This document shows, one piece after another, positions 46,169 through 53,706 of a stretch of 64,000 nt of DNA (the stretch's first letter is position 1; every line of letters begins with the position of its first letter). The notes under the pieces were generated by a model. That model worked only from the letters and a program-made list of their open reading frames with translations. It had not been told where the DNA came from and did not search any database. Source of the stretch: Thioalbus denitrificans (lineage in GTDB: Bacteria; Pseudomonadota; Gammaproteobacteria; DSM-26407); the NCBI RefSeq assembly GCF_003337735.1, contig NZ_QPJY01000001.1, positions 364,650-428,649 of the forward strand, given 5' to 3'. A program made the translations under genes and the position numbers.

Positions 46169-46238
46169 GGGGTTGCGAGTGAGGGGTGAGGAGAGAGGGG
46201 TGAGGGGTTCCTCGCTCCTAACGCCTCACTCCTCACCA
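46165..46238. repeat. GTGAGG-type inverted-arm repeat starting at the ubiU stop
   Basis: The left arm GTGAGGGGTTGCGAGTGAGG and following GTGAGG units run from 46165, using the ubiU stop TGA. The inverted right arm AACGCCTCACTCCTCACC ends near 46238. It separates ubiU from ubiV. Confidence 0.8.
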
Positions 46239-46288
46239 ACTCCCACGCTACCCTCGTCACCATCACAACCAACTTCTCCGAGCCTTCC

Positions 46289-47194
46289 ATGAAATCTCCC
46301 AAGCTTTCACTCGGCCCCATCCTCTACTACTGGCCCCGCGAGCAGGTGTTCGACTTCTATGCCGAGGCGGCGGAGTGGCCGGTGGACATCGTCTACCTGG
46401 GCGAGGCGATCTGCTCCAAGCGTCGCCTGGTGCGCACGGAGGACTGGCTGGAGCTGGCGCAGCGGCTGGAGGCGGCCGGCAAGACGGCGGTGCTCTCCAC
46501 CCTGACGCTGCTGGAGGCGGAGTCGGAGCTCATCAGTCTGCGCCGTATCTGCAGCGACGGCCGGTTCATGGTGGAGGCCAACGACCTGGGCGCGGTGAAT
46601 CTGCTGGAGGGGCGGCCCTTCGTTACCGGTCCGTCGGTGAACGTCTACAATCAGCGCACCCTGGCGCGGTTGGCGGCCCTGGGCCTGAAACGCTGGGTGC
46701 TGCCGGTGGAGCTCTCCCGGGACACCCTGGCGGAGATGCAGGCGGCCCGCCCGGAAGGGGTGGAGACGGAGGTGTTCGCCTGGGGGCGGCTGCCCCTGGC
46801 CTACTCGGCCCGCTGCTTCACCGCGCGGGCCCACAACCTGCCCAAGGACGACTGCCAGTACCGCTGCCTCGACTACCCCGACGGACTGACCCTCTCCACC
46901 CAGGAGGACCAGCGCTTCCTCGCCCTCAACGGCATCCAGACCCAGTCGGCCCAGACCTTCAGTCTCCTGGGGCAGCTGCCGGATCTGCAGCGCCTGGCCG
47001 TGGACGTGCTGCGCATCAGCCCCCAGTCACGGGGCACCGGGCAGGTGGTGGCCGCCTTCCGGGAGTGCCTGGAGGGGCGGCGCGATCCGGTGCAGGCCGC
47101 CGCCGCGCTGGAGGCGCTGATGCCGGCCGGGCCCTGTGACGGGTACTGGTTCGGGGAGTCGGGGATGGTCGCCCATGGGGGCGGGGCGGTCTAG
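46289..47194 (+). CDS. ubiV: O2-independent ubiquinone biosynthesis protein UbiV (U32 family)
   Basis: Partner of UbiU; the two form a heterodimer, each with a [4Fe-4S] cluster. The 301-aa protein begins [20 protein letters not shown]. The cluster cysteines appear in [12 protein letters not shown] and in [20 protein letters not shown] with a following C. It was formerly YhbV. It is on the same strand as ubiU, 120 bases downstream with the repeat between. Confidence 0.95.
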   Translation: MKSPKLSLGPILYYWPREQVFDFYAEAAEWPVDIVYLGEAICSKRRLVRTEDWLELAQRLEAAGKTAVLSTLTLLEAESELISLRRICSDGRFMVEANDLGAVNLLEGRPFVTGPSVNVYNQRTLARLAALGLKRWVLPVELSRDTLAEMQAARPEGVETEVFAWGRLPLAYSARCFTARAHNLPKDDCQYRCLDYPDGLTLSTQEDQRFLALNGIQTQSAQTFSLLGQLPDLQRLAVDVLRISPQSRGTGQVVAAFRECLEGRRDPVQAAAALEALMPAGPCDGYWFGESGMVAHGGGAV

Positions 47195-47323
47195 CGGCGC
47201 CGCTGGAAGGCGCGGCGTCTGGGCGCGGTCGCGCCGGCAGGGGGGGGTGACAGCGCCGGCGGCTGGACCGGAAAGCGGGCAGGCGCCGGCGGATGGCCGC
47301 GCCCGCCCGGTCCCCCGGACTGT

Positions 47324-47422
47324 TCAGTGGGCCGCGGAGGCCAGGAACAGGATGTAGCCGGCGTAGAGAACGCCCAGCACGGGGATCATGGGGATGATGG
47401 GCAGGGCGGCGAGCTTCTTCAT
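47324..47422 (-). CDS. 32-aa single-pass membrane peptide
   Basis: A small gene with AGGAGAT seven bases before the ATG. It encodes two lysines after the initiator Met and then a nearly uninterrupted hydrophobic helix containing IIPMIPVLGVLYAGYILFLA, ending SAAH. The shape (positively charged N-terminus, one helix, small polar tail) is that of small membrane subunits or regulators of larger complexes. A sigma70-like promoter lies at 47550-47577. I do not recognise the family. It lies between ubiV and ubiT and converges on ubiV. Confidence 0.6.
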   Translation of the reverse strand: MKKLAALPIIPMIPVLGVLYAGYILFLASAAH

Positions 47423-47549
47423 GGCAGATCTCCTGGTTTCCAGTAGTGGGGTTCGGGTGGGTTGCTTGTTATGATCCAGCCTCTCTGCGGACGCTGGTGG
47501 CCGCCCCGACCGGTTCTGTCCTGCCCAGGCGATCCAGATAATCCCGAAT

Positions 47550-47577
47550 ATTCTACTAAGCTACTGCTCCAGGTCAA
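47550..47577 (-). promoter_or_regulatory. Sigma70-like promoter for the 32-aa membrane peptide
   Basis: On the minus strand TTGACC (47577-47572) and TAGAAT (47555-47550) are separated by 16 bases. The predicted start lies about 120 bases before the small gene. The same TTGACCTGGAGCA overlaps a weak FNR-like half site. Confidence 0.5.
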
Positions 47578-47605
47578 TACCCGACCAAAAAGCCCTATTA
47601 TTATT

Positions 47606-47653
47606 GCGTGAATGCGTGAATGCGTGAATGCGTGAATGCGTGAATGCGTGAAT
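47606..47653. repeat. GCGTGAAT 8-nt tandem array
   Basis: Six perfect copies of GCGTGAAT, followed by a broken copy (GCGTGGGG), lie between the small membrane gene's promoter and ubiT. No inverted arm is present. The rest of 47423-47763 holds no gene besides this array and the promoter. Confidence 0.95.
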
Positions 47654-47763
47654 GCGTGGGGCCGGATTATCCGGTCAGATGGGGCTTGTCGCTGATTGGC
47701 GTGCGTACGTGAGCGGTTGGCGGCGCCGTTTACCATCGCCCGTCACCATGGGCGCTGCAGGTC

Positions 47764-48243
47764 TCAGGCGAAGCGTTCGAACAGGCGGGAGGCGCGTTCG
47801 AGGGTACCCATGAGGGGCTGCAGCCGCTCGGGGGGCTCGTAGGCGTCGAGGAAGTTCTTCACGTAGAGTCCCAGCTCGGTGTCGCCGCCCAGGCGCAGCC
47901 GCCGGTTGAAGAACAGGGTGTCCGGGTCCTCGCGCCGACTGGCCAGCAGCAGGAAGTCGTAGGTGTCGCCCTCGATGGTGAGATCGTGGGGGCGGCGCTC
48001 GTCGGCGGGACGCAGCCGGCCCCGTTCGAGGGTGAAGCAGAGCCGCAGGCGCAGGTCGTTGACCCGGATCCGCACCACCCGACCCTCCAGGAACTCCAGC
48101 TCGCCATCGCGCAGGGCGGTGGCGAAGATCCGGTTCAGGGCCAGGCACACCGTGGTGCTGTGGGTGGCGGTGGGCACCAGCCCCACCGGGAAGGTGAGCA
48201 GGCGCGACAGGCGCGGGGGCGGTTTGCGGGTCTGCATGTCCAT
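47764..48243 (-). CDS. ubiT: Ubiquinone biosynthesis accessory factor UbiT (SCP2 domain)
   Basis: Lipid-binding SCP2-fold protein needed for O2-independent ubiquinone synthesis. 159 aa from the ATG at 48243 (MDMQTRKPPPRLSRLL). It has the hydrophobic CLALNRIFATAL, then LEFLEGRVVRIRVNDLRLRL, HDLTIEGDTYDFLLLASRRE and FFNRRLRLGGDTELGLYVKN. The last two blocks are typical of YhbT. The open frame upstream belongs to no protein. A perfect FNR box lies 38 bases upstream. Confidence 0.92.
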   Translation of the reverse strand: MDMQTRKPPPRLSRLLTFPVGLVPTATHSTTVCLALNRIFATALRDGELEFLEGRVVRIRVNDLRLRLCFTLERGRLRPADERRPHDLTIEGDTYDFLLLASRREDPDTLFFNRRLRLGGDTELGLYVKNFLDAYEPPERLQPLMGTLERASRLFERFA

Positions 48244-48280
48244 AGGCAGGGGTTTATGACACGGCGACATCGGGAAGGCA

Positions 48281-48294
48281 TTGATCCCGATCAA
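48281..48294. promoter_or_regulatory. Perfect FNR-type box upstream of ubiT
   Basis: TTGATCCCGATCAA is an exact match to TTGAT-N4-ATCAA. It lies 38 bases before the ubiT ATG and touches the sirB2 stop codon. The symmetrical site could be bound by FNR/Anr or another family member. Confidence 0.75.
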
Positions 48295-48680
48295 TGGATG
48301 CCGAGAGGAAAGGGATCGCGGGTGAGGGCGACGGCCACGATGTAGCCGAAGGTGGCCAGGGCGGCCACCCAGAATCCGATCCGGATCCGTCGGCTGCGGC
48401 CGCGCCGCAGGGCGATGCTGCCGAGGATGATGTAGACCAGCAGCCCGGTCACCTTGGCGGTGAGCCAGTCGTGCACCCCGGGGTACTGGTGGCTCAGCAG
48501 CGCCAGGGCGACGGCGCTGGCCAGCAGCAGGGTATCCACCACGTGCGGGGCGACGCGCACCCAGCGCCGGTCCAGCAGCGCCGAGCCGCGCATCATCCAG
48601 GCACCGCGTACCACGAACCCGGTCAGGGAGAGGATGACGCAGGTGACATGGACACCCTTCAGGGCCAGGTAGAGGCTCAT
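48291..48680 (-). CDS. SirB2-family membrane protein
   Basis: 129 aa with four membrane helices. It begins MSLYLALKGVHVTCVILSLTG and continues GVHDWLTAKVTGLLVYIILGS and RIRIGFWVAALATFGYIVAV. The pattern matches SirB/SirB2. Conserved histidines in helices 1 and 2-3 (KGVHV, APHVVD, LSHQY) suggest heme binding, which is inference. The start overlaps the end of the NnrS-like gene by four bases. Confidence 0.88.
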   Translation of the reverse strand: MSLYLALKGVHVTCVILSLTGFVVRGAWMMRGSALLDRRWVRVAPHVVDTLLLASAVALALLSHQYPGVHDWLTAKVTGLLVYIILGSIALRRGRSRRIRIGFWVAALATFGYIVAVALTRDPFPLGIH

Positions 48681-50023
48681 GCCGCGGGAATCTCCCCGGC
48701 GGCGGGAGCCAGCAGCTGCCGATTGACGCGCCGGTAGCGCCGGGCGGCCCGCCCCAGCCCGAATCCGAGCAGCCCCCAGGAGGCGGCCAGGGCCAGCCCG
48801 GCCGGCCGGCTCGCCAGCGCCGGCCACAGCGGCGCCAGGGCCAGGAGTCCCAGCCCCGCAACATAGATGCGCAGCTGCCAGCGGGTGGTGCGCTCGGGCA
48901 GCAGCTCGCGCAGGTTGGGCACGGACACCTCCACCCGGCCCAGGGCGAGCTGGCGGTTCTGCAGATGGAACCAGGCCAGGAAGGGAACGATCTTGATCAT
49001 CATGCCGTTGAGGATGGGCACGGCGAAGCCGAGCAGGTAGCTCCCGCCCAGCCACAGGGGGTAGGCGGGATGGGCGGCGAACCCGGGCCATACCCGCCCC
49101 GCCAGCCACAGCGTCACCGCAATGGCGAGGCCCGCCAGTCCCAGCCGCCACCAGGCGAGGCCGGCATCGGGCAGGGGCCGGCGCCGACGCTTCTGCAGCC
49201 GCACCGTGAAGGCCGCGAACAGCAGCAGGGCGGCGCCGGCGGTCGCGGCGGCGGAGACCGGCAGGGCCGATGGGATCCGCTCCGCCGCGGCCAGCCGGTA
49301 GAGCACGCTCCACAGCAGGAGCAGGGCGAACAGGGCGGTGGTGAGGTGGCGGCGCAGCCGGAGCGGATACTCCGGCGTGAGCTGGAACATGGGCAGGGCC
49401 TGGTAGGCCACGCCCAGCACCAGCAGTCCCACCCAGCCCAGCAGCCCCCAGGCCAGGTGGACGTCGGTGAGCGAGCGCAGGAACAGCAATCCCGGGATTC
49501 CGCCCCAGAACAGCGCCAGCCCGACGCCCAGGGTCGCGGTGACGGCCAGGGCGATGACCGCCAGGCGCATGGCCACCACGGTCGGGTTGGCGCTCCCGGC
49601 CCGGGCCAGGCCCCACCCCAGTGCAGTGACGAATACCAGGAACGCGCTGCCCAGCAGGGCGGCGGCGGCCAGCGACCAGGGCCCGCCGTCGGCCAGGAAG
49701 CCGATGGCCAGCGCCAGCGTGCCGCCGCCCAGCAGCAGGTGGGTGACGCGCCCGACGGCCACCGCGCCGAGGACCCGGGTGCCGGCCAGTACCGGGAGCA
49801 TCTGCAGCAGCGCCCCGCACATGGCCTGGGTCACGAGGCCGAGGGTGATCAGGTGGGTGAAGGCGAGCACGCCGGGGGTCCAGCGTCCGGCCAGCAGCGC
49901 CGGTCCCTGCAGGGCCAGCAGCAGCCCCGCCAGGACCCCGAACAGGGGGGCGGAGAGCAGGAACCGGAACGGAACCGAGATGGGTGGCGCCTGGTCCAGC
50001 GAGAGATTGCCCGGAAACAGCAT
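48677..50023 (-). CDS. NnrS-like polytopic membrane protein
   Basis: 448 aa with about twelve membrane helices and several buried His/Met residues, e.g. GVLAFTHLITLGLVTQAMCG, LLQMLPVLAGTR, SLTDVHLAWGLLGWVG and KIVPFLAWFHLQNRQLALG. It resembles heme/copper-containing membrane proteins of the NnrS and cytochrome-oxidase-I-like type found near denitrification and NO-response genes, but I cannot assign a reaction. It overlaps sirB2 and lies just after the DUF2249 gene. Confidence 0.7.
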   Translation of the reverse strand: MLFPGNLSLDQAPPISVPFRFLLSAPLFGVLAGLLLALQGPALLAGRWTPGVLAFTHLITLGLVTQAMCGALLQMLPVLAGTRVLGAVAVGRVTHLLLGGGTLALAIGFLADGGPWSLAAAALLGSAFLVFVTALGWGLARAGSANPTVVAMRLAVIALAVTATLGVGLALFWGGIPGLLFLRSLTDVHLAWGLLGWVGLLVLGVAYQALPMFQLTPEYPLRLRRHLTTALFALLLLWSVLYRLAAAERIPSALPVSAAATAGAALLLFAAFTVRLQKRRRRPLPDAGLAWWRLGLAGLAIAVTLWLAGRVWPGFAAHPAYPLWLGGSYLLGFAVPILNGMMIKIVPFLAWFHLQNRQLALGRVEVSVPNLRELLPERTTRWQLRIYVAGLGLLALAPLWPALASRPAGLALAASWGLLGFGLGRAARRYRRVNRQLLAPAAGEIPAA

Positions 50024-50047
50024 GCTCGGCCTCTGAATCCCGGCGGA

Positions 50048-50317
50048 TCAGGTGCGTCGGGCGGGCATGGCGTCCTCCGCCAGGCGGTCGCCGTCGCGCC
50101 AGATGTAGACCTCGACGCCGTTCGTGTCGTCGATGTCCGTATGCCAGCGGAAACCGGCCTGTTCCAGCAGCGGATAGGCGAGCAGGGGTTCCCGATGGAG
50201 CCTGACATGCAGGAAGTCGCCGGGCCGCACCCCGGGCAGTTCGCCGAGGATGCGCTCGAGGGGTTCCGGGGGCATCAGTTCGGAGAGATCCATGAACCTT
50301 TCCATCGCCGCGCCCAT
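50048..50317 (-). CDS. DUF2249-domain protein
   Basis: 89 aa of the DUF2249 family, a small TusA-like alpha/beta fold common beside hemerythrin and NO-related genes. Visible blocks are LSELMPPEPLERILGELPGV, GDFLHVRLHREPLLAYPLLE and FRWHTDIDDTNGVEVYIWR. An internal ATG at 50305 (MERFMDLSELMPPEP) is an alternative start. It lies three bases behind the hemerythrin gene, so the two are one unit with the NnrS-like and SirB2 genes. Confidence 0.83.
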   Translation of the reverse strand: MGAAMERFMDLSELMPPEPLERILGELPGVRPGDFLHVRLHREPLLAYPLLEQAGFRWHTDIDDTNGVEVYIWRDGDRLAEDAMPARRT

Positions 50318-50320
50318 CGC

Positions 50321-50755
50321 TCAGACAGCGTCCATCTGCGACAGCACCTGCTCCATGCTGTCCTGCAGGGCGCGGTCGGCCATCGGGTAGAGCATCTGTT
50401 CCTCCTTGGCATTGTGCTGCTGCATCACGATGAGCAGGGTCTCGGACAGGCCCAGGTAGCGGTCCCGGTCCCGGGCGGTGATGGCCGTGGCCATGTCCTC
50501 CTTGAGCTGGCGCATCTGGCCGTGTTCCATGCGCATCACCCGGGTGGGACCCATGGTCTGCCCGGTGCGGGCCTCGTATTCGGGGAACATCACCTCTTCC
50601 TCCATGCGGAAATGGTGCTCCAGGGCGTCATGGAAGGCATTGAAGGCGCTTTCGCCGGTCAGCCAGTCGCCCTGGGCGACAGCGGTTTCGGCCTCGGCGA
50701 ACAGGGAGTCGCAGCGCTGGTGATCGTCACCCAGGACCTGGCTGATGGTGTGCAT
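50321..50755 (-). CDS. Hemerythrin-domain protein
   Basis: 144 aa with the diiron ligand pattern of hemerythrin: LGDDHQRCDSLF, FHDALEHHFRMEEEVMFPEY, MRMEHGQMRQL and QQHNAKEEQMLYPMADRA. Candidates for function are O2, NO or iron handling, as in YtfE/RIC-type proteins. It is much shorter than YtfE and lacks the N-terminal ScdA domain. The start at ATG 50755 is chosen over 50839 because the extension would cover the FNR-like box at 50820. Confidence 0.9.
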   Translation of the reverse strand: MHTISQVLGDDHQRCDSLFAEAETAVAQGDWLTGESAFNAFHDALEHHFRMEEEVMFPEYEARTGQTMGPTRVMRMEHGQMRQLKEDMATAITARDRDRYLGLSETLLIVMQQHNAKEEQMLYPMADRALQDSMEQVLSQMDAV

Positions 50756-50819
50756 TGGCAACCTCGTGCGGATTGGAAGGATTCGCTGCCAACGGTAACG
50801 GCAGAGGCGCCCGGCGTGT

Positions 50820-50833
50820 TTGACCTTCATCAA
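50820..50833. promoter_or_regulatory. FNR/Dnr-type box upstream of the hemerythrin unit
   Basis: TTGACCTTCATCAA matches TTGAT-N4-ATCAA at nine of ten positions. It lies 65 bases before the hemerythrin ATG, a spacing that fits an activated promoter for the hemerythrin-DUF2249-NnrS-like-SirB2 unit. Confidence 0.6.
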
Positions 50834-50890
50834 GCCCATTAATGTGCCCCGGGCGGGTGCCGGGAGGCTCCGGCCCGAGCGTATATTCCC

Positions 50891-51064
50891 ACAAATTTGT
50901 TGCGGTAGTTCACGGAATTTGTTAAGTCTTTGTGGGCGTCCGGAGCCCTGCTAGCGGCGGCGGCGCAGCGCAGGATGCGCGGTGCAGTGGTCCGCGAACC
51001 TGTGACAATTGGCGTGAAGCGGAAATAAAAAGCGAATAACGAGTTGAAAAAACAACAATTCGCT
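50891..51064. promoter_or_regulatory. Upstream region of the heptaheme cytochrome gene
   Basis: This AT-richer gap holds the palindrome ACAAATTTGT (50891) and two AATTTGTT direct repeats at 50894 and 50916, 22 bases apart (two helical turns). Nearer the gene is an imperfect hairpin, AGCGAAT at 51031 with ATTCGCT at 51058. The last lies 35 bases before the ATG and could sit in the leader. A GTGACA and ATAAAA pair 17 bases apart near 51003 is a weak promoter guess. Confidence 0.35.
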
Positions 51065-51098
51065 CCGCTCACACTGCAATCCAGATGGAGGAGGGGTT

Positions 51099-53540
51099 AT
51101 GAAGCTACGCTACGTGGTAATACCCGCCCTCGTGCTCGCGGTGGGGGTTGCCTGCAGCCCCAGGCACACGGGGGAGGGCGCGGCCGGCATGGCCGCGCCG
51201 AGCGCCGGGACAGCGGCAAACACCGGGGTCGGCAAGGACGGCCCGAACAAGCCCAAGAACGACTACAACATCAGCATCAACTACGAGCTGGGCATGCACT
51301 GCACCGGCTTCGACTTCAGCTACTGCTGCGTCCTGCCGCCGTACAATTCCATCCAGGCCCAGGTCATCAAGACCGCCCGCGGCGACAAGAAGTGGCCGGA
51401 GGTGGTGGAGGCCGACCCCGAGGACCACACGGTGCTCAAGGATGGCCGCAAGCGGTTCAAGCTGGCCTACGGCCACATCGACAACACCTACTCCGAGGGC
51501 TCCAAGCTCGCCTACTGGAACGTGCCCTATGACGTGAACGGCGACGGCAAGTACGGCGACAACGAGAATGTCGCCAACGCCTACTTCACCCACCTCTACG
51601 TCTACAAGGATCTCAAGGGCACCAACCCCAAGGGCACCAGCAAGGACAGCGAGAAGCTGTTCGTGGGCATGCAGATCCCGGTGCCCCAGGACAACGGCCC
51701 CGCCGGCGCCGCCGCGCCGAGCCCGATGAAGGGCGGCTTCCTGCACTACACCGGCGAGGAGGGCACCATCGTCTACACCAAGTCCCCGGTGCTCGACAAT
51801 GTGCCCATCGTGCTCACCAACCCGGGCATCTGGGATGCCCTGGGCCTGCCGCTCACGCCGTTCAACGACAGCGCCGCGGCCAAGAACCCGCTGACCCTGG
51901 TGGAGAGCGACATCCAGCCGTTCCAGGAGGCCTGGGTGAGCCTGCTGGATGCGGATTCCGGCGAGCCGGTGATCGACAGCCACACCGGCAAGCCGGTGAC
52001 CTTCGTCGGCACCAACCCCATCGACATCCCCAACTGCGCCAACTGCCACGCCAGCAAGACGGCCAACGGCAGCAAGTACAACCTCTACAAGGGGGAGTAC
52101 GCCTTCTGGAAGGGGCTCGGGGCCAGTGACTGGATCGCCAGCCTGAAGGCCACCTCCGTCTCCATCCTGGAGATGCACGACGACAAGAACGGCACCAGCT
52201 TCCTGAAGAACTACCGCCAGGGCACCCGCGACATCACCAACCGCCTGGGCCGCGACCCGGTGCTGTGCCAGAAGTGTCATGCCGACAACGTCATCGGCGT
52301 GCTCGCCTCGAAGAAGATGAAGAACAAGAGCGGCAAGGAGATCCAGGTGCCGCCGCTCACCCAGGCGATCCACACGGTGCACCAGACCAAGGCGCCGCTG
52401 CCCGATGCCGAGGGGCGCACCGCCAGCTGCCAGGGCTGCCACCCGGCCCACCGCCAGGACGGCAAGATGGACGATTACCCCATCACCAAGGACGGCAAGA
52501 ACGCCTATGCCGAGGGTGACAACCGCGATGCCTCCGGCGGCTGCTACGTGGGCCGCGACGTGCACGCCAACCGCAACAAGGACAAGGACGGCGCCGGCAC
52601 CAAGGAGTACCTCAACCCGGTGGGGCAGTGGCTGCAGGCCAACGTCTCCGGCATCGGCAACGGCAAGGGCGGCAAGGGCCTGTGGTGCACCAACTGCCAC
52701 AACCAGCTCTCCCGCGAACTCTACCAGCGCGACAACCTGGAGAACGCCTTCAAGCAGACCGGCCAGACGCTGCGCGACAAGCCGCTCAGCGAAATCGCCG
52801 CGGCCATCGGCGTGAGCCAGCGTGAGCTGGAGGAGAAGTACCTCGATCCGAAAGTGGTGCTCAACGGCAAGGGCGAGGATACCCCCGGCAAGTCCGGCAT
52901 CCTCCTCACCTGGGCCGAGAAGCGCACCGTGCCGGACATCGCCGTCATCGCCCTGCAGGGCAACGGTCCGCTGGTCTCCAAGGATGCCGACGGCGACATC
53001 AACGTCTCCATCCTGTCGGCCAACCCGGCGGTGGATCCCGCCTCCCTCAAGCTGCCCAAGGGCGCCACCGGCGCCGCCGCGGTGCCCTATGACGCCGCCA
53101 CCCATGGCCGCGACTACTGGCTCTCGCCCGGTGCTCCCCACTGCGCCGACTGCCATGCCGCGCCCTTCGTGGAGGGCCAGGGCGGGGTGGCCTATCCCAT
53201 CAACCAGCCCGGCAAGTACAGCCTGATGCGCTACTCCAAGGGCCATGCGGGACTGGCCTGCCAGACCTGCCACGAGTCCATCCACGGGCTCTACCCGGTG
53301 ACCTCCGATACGGACGTCACCAGCTACCGGCAGGCGGCCCAGTACAATCCCGATGGGTCCCACGGACCGCTGAAGTGCGCCTCCTGCCATGTGACCAACA
53401 AGGCCGGGGTCCCGCTCATCGCCGATGACGAGGAGCACGTCTGGGAGGGCAAGCCCATCCTGAAGGACTTCGAGGCGGCGGTTGCGTGGATGCACGCCAG
53501 TGCGCCCGATCTGGGTGGCAAGATCCCGGATCTCGACTAG
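51099..53540 (+). CDS. Heptaheme c-type cytochrome, probable lipoprotein
   Basis: 813 aa. An N-terminal hydrophobic signal ends in VGVAC, a probable lipobox, so the protein may be lipid-anchored. Seven CxxCH motifs are present: CANCH (about residue 313), CQKCH (390), CQGCH (444), CTNCH (530), CADCH (682), CQTCH (721) and CASCH (760). The first 300 residues lack hemes and form a beta-rich region with an odd Cys cluster, MHCTGFDFSYCCVLPPYN. I do not recognise a characterised relative. PpiC and TlpA-type genes follow, and a terminator-like hairpin lies at 53556. Role in extracellular or periplasmic electron transfer is inference. Confidence 0.88.
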   Translation: MKLRYVVIPALVLAVGVACSPRHTGEGAAGMAAPSAGTAANTGVGKDGPNKPKNDYNISINYELGMHCTGFDFSYCCVLPPYNSIQAQVIKTARGDKKWPEVVEADPEDHTVLKDGRKRFKLAYGHIDNTYSEGSKLAYWNVPYDVNGDGKYGDNENVANAYFTHLYVYKDLKGTNPKGTSKDSEKLFVGMQIPVPQDNGPAGAAAPSPMKGGFLHYTGEEGTIVYTKSPVLDNVPIVLTNPGIWDALGLPLTPFNDSAAAKNPLTLVESDIQPFQEAWVSLLDADSGEPVIDSHTGKPVTFVGTNPIDIPNCANCHASKTANGSKYNLYKGEYAFWKGLGASDWIASLKATSVSILEMHDDKNGTSFLKNYRQGTRDITNRLGRDPVLCQKCHADNVIGVLASKKMKNKSGKEIQVPPLTQAIHTVHQTKAPLPDAEGRTASCQGCHPAHRQDGKMDDYPITKDGKNAYAEGDNRDASGGCYVGRDVHANRNKDKDGAGTKEYLNPVGQWLQANVSGIGNGKGGKGLWCTNCHNQLSRELYQRDNLENAFKQTGQTLRDKPLSEIAAAIGVSQRELEEKYLDPKVVLNGKGEDTPGKSGILLTWAEKRTVPDIAVIALQGNGPLVSKDADGDINVSILSANPAVDPASLKLPKGATGAAAVPYDAATHGRDYWLSPGAPHCADCHAAPFVEGQGGVAYPINQPGKYSLMRYSKGHAGLACQTCHESIHGLYPVTSDTDVTSYRQAAQYNPDGSHGPLKCASCHVTNKAGVPLIADDEEHVWEGKPILKDFEAAVAWMHASAPDLGGKIPDLD

Positions 53541-53555
53541 TCGGTCATTCCGGCC

Positions 53556-53588
53556 GGGGCGGGGCCTGCGGGCTCCGCCCCACCTTTT
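53556..53588 (+). terminator. Probable terminator after the heptaheme cytochrome
   Basis: GGGGCGG pairs with CCGCCCC with an inner GCC/GGC extension across one mismatch, followed by ACCTTTTCC. The T run is short, so readthrough into ppiC is possible. Confidence 0.55.
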
Positions 53589-53706
53589 CCGCGCCGGGCA
53601 GCCGCCCTGCGCATCTTCACGGCCTGTTTGCCTGCCCGCATCCGCCACCGTTCACGACCTCAGGCTCGGATGCGGCGGAAACGGGCAGGGCTGGAGCGAA
53701 TCATCG

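Noticed and set aside
48677-50023. Nitric oxide reductase or cytochrome oxidase subunit I
   Set aside because: The helix count is similar, but the invariant heme-copper histidine motifs are not all present, so only an NnrS-like label is given.
51105-53648. Minus-strand open frame of 847 codons opposite the heptaheme cytochrome
   Set aside because: Antisense shadow; the plus strand has seven heme motifs, a signal peptide and a ribosome site.
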